From: Rubrivivax albus | GTDB taxonomy: Bacteria > Pseudomonadota > Gammaproteobacteria > Burkholderiales > Burkholderiaceae_C | Length of the DNA: 64,000 nucleotides | NCBI RefSeq assembly: GCF_004016515.1 | Contig: NZ_SACT01000008.1 | Location: forward strand, 1-64,000 | Direction: 5' to 3' | Part shown: piece after piece, positions 1 through 8,542 of the stretch | How positions within the stretch are numbered: the stretch's first letter is position 1 | Layout: each line of letters begins with the position of its first letter | Made by a program: the position numbers and the translations under genes | Notes under the pieces: model-generated | The model's database searches: none | Told to the model about the DNA's origin: nothing | Seen by the model: the letters and a program-made list of their open reading frames with translations, nothing else

Positions 1-135
1 GCGAGGTAAAGGAGGAGGCAAGCGCCCTGCGCGAGCCGGGGGACAGGAGCGCCAGGCCAGACCCGCCCTCCGTGGCCCGCGCCAATGCAAACGGACAAAG
101 GTCCAACGTCCGCTCCGGGTCGATAGCTGACCTGT

Positions 136-951
136 TCACGCTGGCCCTCCCCGCTTGGTCAGCGCGCCAAAGCCCCGCTGCGGGTCGTACCCCCAGCTGG
201 CCACGGCGAAGCACAGGGCCAGCGTGCCCAGCACGATCCACGGCGACAGACCGGGGTCCTTGCCGTACATCGCGAAGCGGATCCACTCCACCGCGTGCGT
301 GAACGGGTTGAACTGTGCGATGCGGTAGACCCACTCGGCGCCCGACTCCTCCAGCTTCCACAGCGGGTAGAGCGCGCTGGACATGAAGTACATCGGGAAG
401 ATGACGAAGTTCATCGTGCCGGCGAAGTTCTCCAACTGCTTCACGTGCACCGACAGCAGCAGGCCCAATGCACCGAGCATCAGCGCCGCACTCACCGCGG
501 CGAGCAGCACCATCGGCGTCTGCGGCCCAAACACGGGCAAGGCGGTGCCCAGCAATGCAGCAACGATCACGAACACCGCTGCCTGCGCCAGCGACAGCAC
601 CGCGGTGGCGCACAGCTTGGCGAACAGGATCCACGGCCGCGGCAGCGGGGCCGTCAGCAGCAGCCGCATCAGGCCCATCTCACGGTCGTAGACCATGGCC
701 AGGCTGCTCTGCATGCCGTTGAACAGCAGCACCATGCCGATCAGCCCGGGCGCGATGTAGACGTCGTAGGGGATGTAGGTGTCGTAGGGCTCGACGATGG
801 CCACGCCGAACACGTTGCGGAAGCCCGCGGCGAACACCGCCAGCCACAGCAGCGGCCGCACGATGGCCGACAGCAGCCGGCCGTACTGGCGACCGAACTT
901 CAACAGCTCGCGCAGCACGATGGCCCACAATGCCTGAAGGGCGTGTTTCAT
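136..951 (-). CDS. pedC: ABC-2 type transporter permease, PedC-like (PQQ-associated)
   Basis: This 271-residue integral membrane protein has six hydrophobic stretches, as in ABC-2 permeases, and an MxRLLLTAPLPRPWI-type loop typical of the family. It is the membrane part of the exporter whose ATPase lies two genes upstream. Permeases of this type (PedC family) sit beside PQQ-dependent alcohol dehydrogenases; their cargo is not established. It is the last gene of the minus-strand operon, 22 bases after the binding-protein gene. The length is normal for the family. I see no gene in the 135 bases between it and the window edge. The PedC assignment rests on operon context as much as on sequence. 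Confidence 0.85.
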   Translation of the reverse strand: MKHALQALWAIVLRELLKFGRQYGRLLSAIVRPLLWLAVFAAGFRNVFGVAIVEPYDTYIPYDVYIAPGLIGMVLLFNGMQSSLAMVYDREMGLMRLLLTAPLPRPWILFAKLCATAVLSLAQAAVFVIVAALLGTALPVFGPQTPMVLLAAVSAALMLGALGLLLSVHVKQLENFAGTMNFVIFPMYFMSSALYPLWKLEESGAEWVYRIAQFNPFTHAVEWIRFAMYGKDPGLSPWIVLGTLALCFAVASWGYDPQRGFGALTKRGGPA

Positions 952-973
952 GGTTGCGCCTGCAGGGCGTGCG

Positions 974-2140
974 TCATCCCCGCGCCTTGCACTGCTTCTC
1001 CGGTGCGTCGGCGCCCAGCGTGTCGAGCCGGTTCTTCGGGTGCATCACGCCGTCGCCGGGCAGCATGTCCAGCACCGCACGGCCGTCGCTGAGCAGCAGC
1101 GGCTGGCGCAGTTGGCCGTCCCAGGCGCGGAAGGCCATGGCCACGCCCTTGGAGCCGTCCAGTTCCGCCGCGGCCAGCGCCTGCTGCCAGGCCGCAGCCG
1201 GCCCCTTGGGCGCGGCGATGGTTGCGGCGGCCAGCGCCTTGCCCGCCATCCAGGCGCCCCAGTCGTGCGCGCTCATGCGCCGGCCGGCGGCCTTGTCGAG
1301 GCGGCGCGACACCTGCGGTGCACCGAAGCGCTCGAAGTGCGGGCTCCAGGCCACGGCGGCCACGCCGCCGTCACCCACCACCGGCCGAGGCTGCACGGTG
1401 CGGAAGTTCAGCAGGGCCGCGAACTCGCCGTCGGCGTCGACCACCCAGACCACGTCGTAGTCGCCCTGTGTCAGCAGTCGCGGGTTGGCGAGTTCGCGTT
1501 CGCGCGGGTCGGCGGAGAGTTTGAAGGGCCGCTCGGCCACCAGCTTGAGCCCGTAGCGGCGCAGCGCGGCCTGCACGCCCGCCGCGCGCGTGCGATCGGC
1601 CGCGGTGGGCCCGGTGAGCAGCAGCACGCGGGTCCAGCGGCGCGCCACCAGGGCCTGGGCCAGGGCGTCGGCGCGCATGCGTTCACTCGGCAGCAGGTGC
1701 CAGAGGTTGCGGCGGCAGTCGGCCGCACGCAGCGCGTCGTCGGCGGCGCCGACGTTGAGCACCGGCAGCGCCGCGGCATCGGCCGCCGCCAGTAGCCACG
1801 GCGCCGGCAGGTCGGCCACCAGCGCCACGGCGCCGGCCTTGGCCGCGGCGGCAGCGGCGGCCTTGGCGGCGGCTGCATCGGTCACCTCGACCACGGTCAG
1901 CGTCAGCACCGCGCCGGCGGCCTCCAGCGGCAGCGCCGTGTCCTTGATGGCCAGGCGCAGCGCGTCCTCCGCCGGGCCCTGCGGATGGCCAGGCGCGGCA
2001 CGTTCGATGCGCGAGCGCTCGAGCCGCGGGTCGTCGGCCGGCACCAGCAGCGTCACCGGCAAGGCCGCGGCCAGCGCCGGGCCGGCCAGCACCACCGTGG
2101 CCACGAACACCGCCAGGCTGCGCATCGGCACCGCACTCAC
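974..2140 (-). CDS. periplasmic ABC substrate-binding-like protein of the PQQ-associated system
   Basis: This 388-residue protein has an N-terminal signal peptide ending near AGPALAAALP, then a type 1 periplasmic-binding fold. Recognisable parts are an Ala/Lys-rich segment around residues 75-95 and the LLLTGPTAADRTRAAGVQAALRRYG helix region. It probably delivers or senses a small molecule for the adjoining ABC transporter. I chose the GTG at 2138-2140 because it overlaps the TGA of the beta-propeller gene (GTGA), which suggests translational coupling; an ATG at 2125 is the alternative. Members of this family are described as binding proteins linked to PQQ-dependent alcohol oxidation, but their ligand is unknown. 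Confidence 0.82.
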   Translation of the reverse strand: MSAVPMRSLAVFVATVVLAGPALAAALPVTLLVPADDPRLERSRIERAAPGHPQGPAEDALRLAIKDTALPLEAAGAVLTLTVVEVTDAAAAKAAAAAAAKAGAVALVADLPAPWLLAAADAAALPVLNVGAADDALRAADCRRNLWHLLPSERMRADALAQALVARRWTRVLLLTGPTAADRTRAAGVQAALRRYGLKLVAERPFKLSADPRERELANPRLLTQGDYDVVWVVDADGEFAALLNFRTVQPRPVVGDGGVAAVAWSPHFERFGAPQVSRRLDKAAGRRMSAHDWGAWMAGKALAAATIAAPKGPAAAWQQALAAAELDGSKGVAMAFRAWDGQLRQPLLLSDGRAVLDMLPGDGVMHPKNRLDTLGADAPEKQCKARG

Positions 2141-3099
2141 TCCACAATCACCACGGTGTGCGGCACGCGGCCCACCTTGATCGTCTTCAGCGCCTTGGCA
2201 CTGCCGACATCGACCAGCGTGAGGTCGTCGGACAAGCCGTTGACCACGGCCAATGTCTTCTGCGCCTTGTCCAGCGCCACGCCCCAGGCGCGCTGGCCCA
2301 CCAGCACCAGGTCGGTCACCTTGCGCGTGGCCACGTCGACGAAGGCCACGTGGTTGGCCCGGCCGAGGCCGACGAAGGCCCGCCGGCCGTCGGCGCTGAA
2401 GGTCAGCCCCACCGGCGTGATGTCGGCCGCGCGCGCGCCCTTGAGCTCGAAGCGCAGCGTGTCCACCACGGCCAGCGTCTGCGTGTCGATGATCGACACG
2501 CTGGCGCCCAGTTCGTTGCTCACCCACAGCTGCCGGCCATCGGGCGTGAGCGCGAAGCGCCGCGGCCGCTTGCCCACCGGGATGTTCTTCACCACCTTGC
2601 GCGCGGCCACGTCCACCACGTGCACCAGGCTGGCAACCTCGCTGGTGACGTAGGCCGTCCTGCCGTCGGGCGTCAGCAGCACGCCCTCGGGCTCCTCGCC
2701 CACCTTGACCGCGCCCACGCGCTTGCCGCTGGCGATGTCGACGATGCCGAGCTCGGCGTCCTCCTCGTTCGTCACGAGCAGCGTCTTGCCGTCGGGCGTG
2801 ACGTCGAAGATCTCCGGGTCGTCGCCCAGGCCGATGCGGCGCACGCTCTTGCGCGTGGCCAGGTCGATCAGGTCGGCCTGCTGGCTGTCGCCGCAGGCCA
2901 CCATCAGCAGCTGGCCGTCGGGGCTGCGCTGCATGTGGCGCGGGCGCTTGCAGGTGGCGATGGTGCCGGTGACGGCCTGCGTCTTCAGGTCGACGATGGT
3001 GATGGCGTGGTCCTTCTCGCTGGAGACGTAGGCGGTCTGGGCCTGGACCGCCCCGCCGCATAGCGCAGCCAGGGCAAGGATCGAGAGCACACGGTTCAT
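2137..3099 (-). CDS. periplasmic YVTN beta-propeller protein of the PQQ-associated system
   Basis: This 320-residue secreted protein has a signal peptide (cleavage near VQAQTAYV) followed by about seven YVTN-type repeats. Each has the pattern 'TPDGRxxxVTNE...VxVxD', as at residues 100-130 and 140-175. Such propellers bind proteins or metabolites in the periplasm. This one is the 'repeats' partner of the PQQ-associated ABC system. Its ATG overlaps the stop of the ATPase gene (ATGA), and its stop overlaps the GTG of the binding protein, so the three genes are tightly coupled. No catalytic motif is visible. Confidence 0.85.
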   Translation of the reverse strand: MNRVLSILALAALCGGAVQAQTAYVSSEKDHAITIVDLKTQAVTGTIATCKRPRHMQRSPDGQLLMVACGDSQQADLIDLATRKSVRRIGLGDDPEIFDVTPDGKTLLVTNEEDAELGIVDIASGKRVGAVKVGEEPEGVLLTPDGRTAYVTSEVASLVHVVDVAARKVVKNIPVGKRPRRFALTPDGRQLWVSNELGASVSIIDTQTLAVVDTLRFELKGARAADITPVGLTFSADGRRAFVGLGRANHVAFVDVATRKVTDLVLVGQRAWGVALDKAQKTLAVVNGLSDDLTLVDVGSAKALKTIKVGRVPHTVVIVE

Positions 3100-3830
3100 G
3101 CGGCGGTCTTCTCCGGTGAGGTGGTGGCGTGGATGAAGGCCTGCTCCAGCTTGGCGCCACCTAGTGCAGCGGTCACGTCGGCCGGCGTGCCGTCGGCCAG
3201 CAGGCGGCCTCGGTGCAGCACCAGCACGCGGTCGGCGGCCTCGGCCTCCTCGACGAGGTGGGTGGCCCAGAGCACGGTGCTGCCGCGTGCGGCCACGTCG
3301 GCACGGATGGCCGCCAGCAGGTCACGGCGCGACTTCGGGTCCAGGCCCACGGTGGGCTCGTCCATCAGCAGCAGCTTGGGCCGGTGCAGCAGCGCCCGCA
3401 CCAGTTCCACCTTGCGCCGGTTGCCGCCTGAGAGCTCGCGCACCGGGCGCGACAGGTCGCCGGCGATGCCCAGCGCGGCGCAGCCTTCGGCGATGCGCTC
3501 GGCGGCCACGGCGCGCGGCAGGCCGTGCAGGTCGGCGTGGAACTGCAGGTTGCGGCGCACGCTGAGGTCCAGGTCCAGCGACATCTGCTGGAACACCACG
3601 CCGATGTGGCGCAGCGCCTGCGTGGCCTGGGTGCGCAGCGACAGCCGGTCGACAGTGACGTCGCCGGCATCGGCCGCGAACAGGCCGGTCAGTACCTGGA
3701 AAAGCGTGGACTTGCCGGCGCCGTTGGGCCCGAGCAGGGCCACCCACTGGCCCGTCGGCAGTTCGAGGTCGAGCGCGTCGAGCGCGGTGCGCGCGCCGTA
3801 GCGTTTGACGAGGCCATGGATCCGCAACAT
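3096..3830 (-). CDS. ABC transporter ATP-binding protein of the PQQ-associated system
   Basis: This 244-residue ABC ATPase has Walker A GPNGAGKST at residues 34-42, a Q-loop in GVVFQQMSLD, signature LSGGNRRK, Walker B LLLMDEPTVGLD and an H-loop in ATHLVEEAE. It energises the PedC-like permease. The ATG at 3830 gives the normal family length; upstream in-frame sequence reads as Arg/Pro-rich noise. The gene lies 80 bases downstream of the PqqB-like gene and overlaps the beta-propeller gene by four bases. Confidence 0.93.
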   Translation of the reverse strand: MLRIHGLVKRYGARTALDALDLELPTGQWVALLGPNGAGKSTLFQVLTGLFAADAGDVTVDRLSLRTQATQALRHIGVVFQQMSLDLDLSVRRNLQFHADLHGLPRAVAAERIAEGCAALGIAGDLSRPVRELSGGNRRKVELVRALLHRPKLLLMDEPTVGLDPKSRRDLLAAIRADVAARGSTVLWATHLVEEAEAADRVLVLHRGRLLADGTPADVTAALGGAKLEQAFIHATTSPEKTAA

Positions 3831-3910
3831 GGCCTGCAGTGTTCGGGCCCGGCCGCGCCAGGGCAACTCGGGGTGGACCCTGTGACGGCCGCGTCCCCGT
3901 GGCGGCGGCG

Positions 3911-4672
3911 TCAGGCCGCGAACAGTTCGCCGTCGCGGGGTTGTTCGATGCCGAGACGCTCCAGCCGGCCGCGCGCGGCCGGGTTGCCGCCTACCAACCA
4001 CTTGCGCGGGGCCGCCTGGCCCGCCAGCCAGTCGACCAGGGCATCGTCCGGCTCGTCGCTCTCGGCCCCCACGGCAATCAGGTCGGCGCCTTCCAGCAGG
4101 GCCCCGGTGCCATAGCCGAAGCGGTGCCGGCCACGCAGCCACACCATGCGGCGGCCGCTGGCCGCGTCCTCGATGCCCAGCGTCAGCGCCGGGCCGGCCA
4201 GCACGGCGCCGGCCGCCGGGCCACGGCCGCTAGGCGCGCTGCGGCTGGCCACCGCGGTGAACCCGAGGCCGGCCTGCTGACCGATGCGGAACTCGGCGCG
4301 CGCCTGGTCACCGGCCACCGGGATCAGGCGCCAGTGCACGTCGCAATGCCGCTGCACCTCGGGCAGCACGGGCACGGTGGTGGTCAGGTCCTCGAAGATC
4401 GACGGCGTGGTGTAGAGGTCGATGGGCTGGCCGTGCCGCAGGCCGATCAGACCGGCCACCTGGTCGATGCGCGCCGCCGTCAGCACCACGGCCCGCGGCC
4501 CCTGGTCCAGCCCGGCGCGGCGGCGCAGCAGCGTGTCGGTCTCCAGCCGCGCGGCCAGGGCGCCGGTGGGGTCGAGCAGCACGCCCGGCGTGCCATCGCC
4601 GGCCTGGACGACCAGGGCCCCGCGCCAGGGGCCCTGCTGGCGCGCGTGCCCGTTCAGTGCCAGCAGTCGCAT
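3911..4672 (-). CDS. PqqB-like metallo-beta-lactamase-fold protein, divergent
   Basis: This 253-residue protein resembles PqqB, the PQQ biosynthesis protein. It has the VVLTAARIDQVAGLIGLRHG block (around residues 62-80) followed by LYTTPSIFEDLTT, both PqqB signatures. It differs from authentic PqqB in two visible ways. The N-terminal CxCxxC segment is absent, as if about 40 residues were deleted. The His of the 'IDHxxGL' motif is Gln. It is the first gene of the minus-strand ABC operon. The ATG at 4672 starts directly on MRLLALNG, where PqqB begins its first strand. The role is inferred to be tied to PQQ, but it may not replace PqqB. No other pqq gene is in the window. Confidence 0.7.
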   Translation of the reverse strand: MRLLALNGHARQQGPWRGALVVQAGDGTPGVLLDPTGALAARLETDTLLRRRAGLDQGPRAVVLTAARIDQVAGLIGLRHGQPIDLYTTPSIFEDLTTTVPVLPEVQRHCDVHWRLIPVAGDQARAEFRIGQQAGLGFTAVASRSAPSGRGPAAGAVLAGPALTLGIEDAASGRRMVWLRGRHRFGYGTGALLEGADLIAVGAESDEPDDALVDWLAGQAAPRKWLVGGNPAARGRLERLGIEQPRDGELFAA

Positions 4673-4836
4673 CCCCGAACCTCGACGGCTGGCCACGACC
4701 GGGTTCTTGCCCCAGCATCGCGGCCATGGTGATCAGGCTTCTTCATGCCTTGGGCCGCAGCAAGACACATGCCCGCGGTGGTCGAGACGCGCTCCGCACG
4801 TCGCTTGGTACAGGTGTGTCATCCTGGAACACTGGG

Positions 4837-5772
4837 GTGACACGCCGCGGCTGTCTGGCCGGGCTGCTGGCGGCCGCCTGGCCGATCGCAGGCGCGGCGT
4901 TCGACCTGGCGTTCCAGCCGCTGGCGCCCGGCCTCTGGCGGGTGCCGGCCGCCGATGGCGACGGCAACGTGGACGACCGTGGCCAGGTTAGCAACCTGCT
5001 GCTGGCCGTGGACGACGCGGGAGGCTGGCTGATCGGCAGCGGGCCGTCACCCGCCTTCGGTCGCGCGCTGCGCGTGGCGCTGGACGCCCGCTGGCCGGGC
5101 CGGCGCTGGACGGTGATCAGCCCCTGGGCCCACCCGGAGGCGGTGCTGGGCGTGGCCGGGCTGGGCGACGTGCACACCGTGGGCCACGCGGAGGTCGCCG
5201 AGCAGATGGCCGAGCGCTGCGCTGGTTGCATCGCGCGCCTGAAGCAGCGCCTGGGCGCCGCGGCGGCCGACCTGGGCGACGGCGATCCGGTGCGCCTGCC
5301 AGCCGAGCGGCTGACCGGCACGCAGGGCCGACTCGGCCCCTTCGACTGGTGGCGCGCCGCGCGCGACGCGCGCACGACGACGACGGTGTGGCTGCACCGG
5401 GCCAGCGGCGTGGCCTTTGCGCCGGGCCTGCTGTGGGGCGGCGCGCCGGATGGCCGGGACGCCGACATCGCCGAACTCGCCGGCCACACGGCCGGCCTGA
5501 AGGCCCTGCCCGGCTTGCCGCCGGCCGTGCGCTGGCTGGGAGAACAGGGCCCGCTGCAGGACGGCGACGCGGTCGCTCAGGCGGCGGCCTACTGGCAGGC
5601 GCTGCTCGCGGCAGCGCAGCGCGGCCTGGACGACGGCGACGGCGGGCTGCAACCGCCGCCGGCCTTGCCTGGCGTGCCACCGGCACTCCTGCGCGACCCG
5701 CGCCACGCGCTGAACTGGCAGCGCGCCTGGCGTCAGCTGGAGTCCCGCTGGCTCCAGCGCAGTTTGCGGTAG
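4837..5772 (+). CDS. quinoprotein-relay metallohydrolase-like protein (SoxH-related), metal site degenerate
   Basis: This 311-residue exported protein has a twin-arginine-like start (TRRGCLAGLLAAAWPIAGA) followed by a metallo-beta-lactamase-type fold starting at FQPLAPGLWRVP. It belongs with the SoxH-related metallohydrolases found near PQQ dehydrogenases. The segment that normally reads HxHxDH is SPWAHPEAVLG (His near residue 99), so several metal ligands are missing. I chose the GTG at 4837 because it places the signal peptide at the N terminus. The gene is divergent from the PqqB-like operon, and its 3' end overlaps the sigma-54 regulator gene by 40 bases on the opposite strand. The activity is unproven. 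Confidence 0.7.
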   Translation: MTRRGCLAGLLAAAWPIAGAAFDLAFQPLAPGLWRVPAADGDGNVDDRGQVSNLLLAVDDAGGWLIGSGPSPAFGRALRVALDARWPGRRWTVISPWAHPEAVLGVAGLGDVHTVGHAEVAEQMAERCAGCIARLKQRLGAAAADLGDGDPVRLPAERLTGTQGRLGPFDWWRAARDARTTTTVWLHRASGVAFAPGLLWGGAPDGRDADIAELAGHTAGLKALPGLPPAVRWLGEQGPLQDGDAVAQAAAYWQALLAAAQRGLDDGDGGLQPPPALPGVPPALLRDPRHALNWQRAWRQLESRWLQRSLR

Positions 5773-7784
5773 ATGGTGTTGCGGCTGATGCCCAGCCGCT
5801 TGCTGGCCTCGGAGATGTTGCCGCCGGCCTGCTCCACCGCACGGCGGATGGCCTCGACCTCCATCGCCTCCAGCGACATCGTCGCCGGCGGCCCGTCGGC
5901 GGCCGGCGACGCGGCGACCACGGGCGCCGGGGCCGGCACCGCCGCGGCCTCGGCCGTCGCCGGTGGCCGCTGCCGCAGGTCGTCCAGGAAGTCGTCGGGC
6001 AGGTGCTCGCGCGTGATCGGCGACTCGCCGCCGGCCATCACCGCGGCCGTGCGCAGCACGTTGAACAGCTGCCGCACGTTGCCCGGCCAGGCGTAGCCGT
6101 CGAACAGGGCCTGCACCTCCGCCGACAGGCGCAGGTGGCGGGCCTGCACGTCGCCGTCGAGGATGCGGCGCACCAGCGCGGACAGGTCGCTGCGCTCGCG
6201 CAGCGCCGGCAGGCGCACGGCCAGGCCGTTGAGGCGGTAGTACAGATCCTCGCGGAAGGCGCGGGCGTCGATCATCGCGCGCAGGTCGCGGTGGGTGGCA
6301 CAGATGATGGCCACGTCCACCGGCACCGCCTTCGTGCTGCCCAGCGGTGTCACGCGGCGCTCCTGGAGCACGCGCAGCAGGTGCGCCTGCAGCGGCAGCG
6401 GCATGTCGCCGATCTCGTCGAGGAACAACGTGCCACCGTCAGCCTGCAGGATCTTGCCCACCGCACCCTTGCGCCGCGCGCCGGTGAAGGCACCCTCCTC
6501 GTAGCCGAAGAGTTCGGCCTCGATCAGCGTCTCCGGGATCGAGGCGCAGTTCACCGCCACGAAGGGCTGCTTCGCACGCGCGGAATCGCGGTGGATGGCC
6601 CGTGCCAGCAGTTCCTTGCCGGTACCCGTCTCGCCGAGGATCAGCACGGGGATGTCGCGGTCGAGCACACGCCGCACCTTGCCCAGCACCGAGGCCATCT
6701 GCGCATCACCGGTGTCGAGGTGCGCCAGCCCCACGGCGGCAGGGGCCGGGGCCGTGGACTCGACCGAGGGCAAGGGTGAAGCCGCAGCCGGCGCGAGCTC
6801 GACGACGGCCTCGCCGCGGCGCCCCGCCCCCATGGCGGCGTCGGTGACGTGGCTCCACACCGGCCAGTCGAAGCGCGCGTGCAGGTGGAACCCGGCACCG
6901 CCCGGCCCCTTCACGGCCATCGGCGTGGCCAGCGGGGAGCGGAAGCGGTCCACCAGCGCGCCCACCGTGGTGCCGAACAGCGACACCAGGCTCTGCATGC
7001 GCAGCGCCGCACCCGACAGGCCCAGCTGATCCAGCGCGCTGCGGTTGGCCCCGACGATGCGGCCGTCGGGCGTGACGGCCAGGATGCCCTCCATCAGCGT
7101 GCCGATGAACTCCACGCGGCCGTGGAAGTGCAGGCGCAACGCGTTGCGGAAGTCGTCGGAGAGCCAGTGGTTCTCGATCATGCGCGCCGACATCTTCACC
7201 AGCGCCATCGTGTGCTGGTGGTAGCTGCGGTGGTCGCCGGTGACGTCCAGCACGCCCAGGATGTTGCCGCGCGGGTCGAGGATGGGCGCAGCGGAACAGG
7301 TCAGGAAGTGGTTCGCGTGCATGTAGTGCTCGTCGGCGTGCACGAGCGTGGGCACCTCGTCGACCAGCGCCGTGCCGATGGCATTCGTGCCCTTGGCCTG
7401 TTCCGACCAGTTCACCCCCGGCGTCAGCGCCACCTTCGAGGCCTTGGCCAGGAAGTCGTCGTCGCCCACCGAGTGGATGATCGTGCCGGTGGCGTCGCAC
7501 AGCACCACCATGCTCTCGGTGCCGACGATCTGGTCGAACAGCATCTCCATCACCGGCGCGGCGTGGCAGTGCAGCCGGCGGTTGCGGTCGCGCGCCACGG
7601 TCAGGTCGGTGCGGCCGAGTGGTGCGTAGTCCGGGCGTTCGATGCGCGACAGGCCGATGGCCTGGCAGCGTTCGTGCGACTGGTCGATCAGCCCCACGTG
7701 CTGCTCCGGCAGCGCCAGGCTGGACGCGATGGGGCGCGCGAGTTCGTCGGCGCGGCGTGACCGGCTGGTGGCGGGCTGGGGCAT
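5733..7784 (-). CDS. AcoR-family sigma-54-dependent transcriptional activator
   Basis: This 683-residue enhancer-binding protein has an N-terminal GAF region (about residues 80-200) with the AcoR pattern [17 protein letters not shown]-like segment follows (225-260). The AAA+ domain has Walker A GETGTGKE at 384-391, the sigma-54 loop GAFTGA at 431-436 and Walker B FLDEIGD near 454-460. A Fis-type helix-turn-helix lies at about 640-676 ([20 protein letters not shown]). It opens sigma-54 promoters in response to a small metabolite. Such activators control alcohol/PQQ operons in Pseudomonas and Burkholderiales. It is divergent from the cytochrome c gene, which carries a strong -24/-12 promoter and is the likely target. 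Confidence 0.93.
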   Translation of the reverse strand: MPQPATSRSRRADELARPIASSLALPEQHVGLIDQSHERCQAIGLSRIERPDYAPLGRTDLTVARDRNRRLHCHAAPVMEMLFDQIVGTESMVVLCDATGTIIHSVGDDDFLAKASKVALTPGVNWSEQAKGTNAIGTALVDEVPTLVHADEHYMHANHFLTCSAAPILDPRGNILGVLDVTGDHRSYHQHTMALVKMSARMIENHWLSDDFRNALRLHFHGRVEFIGTLMEGILAVTPDGRIVGANRSALDQLGLSGAALRMQSLVSLFGTTVGALVDRFRSPLATPMAVKGPGGAGFHLHARFDWPVWSHVTDAAMGAGRRGEAVVELAPAAASPLPSVESTAPAPAAVGLAHLDTGDAQMASVLGKVRRVLDRDIPVLILGETGTGKELLARAIHRDSARAKQPFVAVNCASIPETLIEAELFGYEEGAFTGARRKGAVGKILQADGGTLFLDEIGDMPLPLQAHLLRVLQERRVTPLGSTKAVPVDVAIICATHRDLRAMIDARAFREDLYYRLNGLAVRLPALRERSDLSALVRRILDGDVQARHLRLSAEVQALFDGYAWPGNVRQLFNVLRTAAVMAGGESPITREHLPDDFLDDLRQRPPATAEAAAVPAPAPVVAASPAADGPPATMSLEAMEVEAIRRAVEQAGGNISEASKRLGISRNTIYRKLRWSQRDSS

Positions 7785-7877
7785 GGTGTCTCCTTCTGCA
7801 ATCCTCGCGCCAGGCGGCCGTGGCCCCGGCGCACTGCCCGCGCTCTGTGGCGCGGTACAGGGTTTTCCTGAATGCTA

Positions 7878-7913
7878 GTCGCGCAATGCGACAGCGTGCA
7901 ATTCCGCAACGCT
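7878..7913. promoter_or_regulatory. candidate upstream activator sites for the sigma-54 regulator
   Basis: Two inverted repeats lie side by side. GTCGC-N5-GCGAC is at 7878-7892 and AGCGT-N11-ACGCT is at 7893-7913. They sit roughly 75-110 bases upstream of the -24/-12 promoter at 7988-8003, the usual range for an enhancer-binding protein. They also lie in the regulator gene's own upstream region, so autoregulation is possible. The role is inferred from position only. Confidence 0.35.
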
Positions 7914-7987
7914 CCCCTCAGGGGCAACCCCTATGGCCGAGCCTTCTTGGGCGGGACGATGCTGTCGTCGCGGCGACGAGACGGGGT

Positions 7988-8003
7988 TGGCACAGGCATT
8001 GCA
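7988..8003 (+). promoter_or_regulatory. sigma-54 (-24/-12) promoter of the cytochrome c gene
   Basis: The sequence TGGCACAGGCATTGCA matches the sigma-54 consensus TGGCACR-N4-TTGCW at every fixed position, with the required 12-base step from GG (7989) to GC (8001). It is 41 bases upstream of the cytochrome ATG, and a sigma-54 activator gene is divergent next to it. Transcription should start near 8014. Confidence 0.85.
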
Positions 8004-8046
8004 GTCCAGCCACGCAAGCCCGAATCGAAACCGCTGGAGACCGATG

Positions 8047-8517
8047 ATGAACCCGCAACCCTTCACGAAGCTGGCCGCCGCCCTCACGATCCTGGCCGCG
8101 GCCGGTAGCGTCTGGGCCCATGGCGACGTGACGCCGCAGGCCGTGGACACCAAGGCGCTGCCGCAGCTCGGCGACGCCTGGAAACCCGAGAACCCGTACC
8201 GCGGCCACGCCGAGGCGATCAAGATCGGCGCGTCGGCCTACAACCAGAACTGCGCACGCTGCCATGGCCTGGAGGCCATCTCCGGCGGCATCGCGCCGGA
8301 CCTGCGCAAGCTCGACAACGACTGTGCCACGATGCGCGTGGAGAAGAAGAAGGCCGCCTGCGTGGCCGAGATGGACCAGTACTACGTGGCCAGCGTGCGC
8401 AAGGGCAAGGTGCGCAACGGTGCGGTCTACATGCCGCCGTTCGACGGCATCCTGTCGCAGGAGGCCATGTGGGCGGTCAAGAGCTACCTGGAGACGCGGC
8501 GCGAGAAGCCGCTGTGA
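8047..8517 (+). CDS. pedF: periplasmic cytochrome c-550, PedF-like
   Basis: This 156-residue monohaem cytochrome has a signal peptide (cleavage near SVWAHG), a CARCH haem motif at about residues 69-73 and a probable Met ligand in VYMPPFDG. It matches the PedF type, taken to be the electron acceptor of PQQ alcohol dehydrogenases. Two ATGs lie in tandem (8044 and 8047). The GGAGA at 8036-8040 is spaced better for 8047. The gene is driven by the sigma-54 promoter at 7988-8003 and probably co-transcribed with the binding protein 25 bases downstream. The dehydrogenase it would serve is not in the window. Confidence 0.88.
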   Translation: MNPQPFTKLAAALTILAAAGSVWAHGDVTPQAVDTKALPQLGDAWKPENPYRGHAEAIKIGASAYNQNCARCHGLEAISGGIAPDLRKLDNDCATMRVEKKKAACVAEMDQYYVASVRKGKVRNGAVYMPPFDGILSQEAMWAVKSYLETRREKPL

Positions 8518-8542
8518 GCATCGCGCCGGAGGAGACACCCGC

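Noticed and set aside
4805-4822. Sigma-54-like promoter TTGGTACAGGTGTGTC before the metallohydrolase gene
   Set aside because: It has GT instead of GC at -12 and a mismatch at -24; it is too weak to call.
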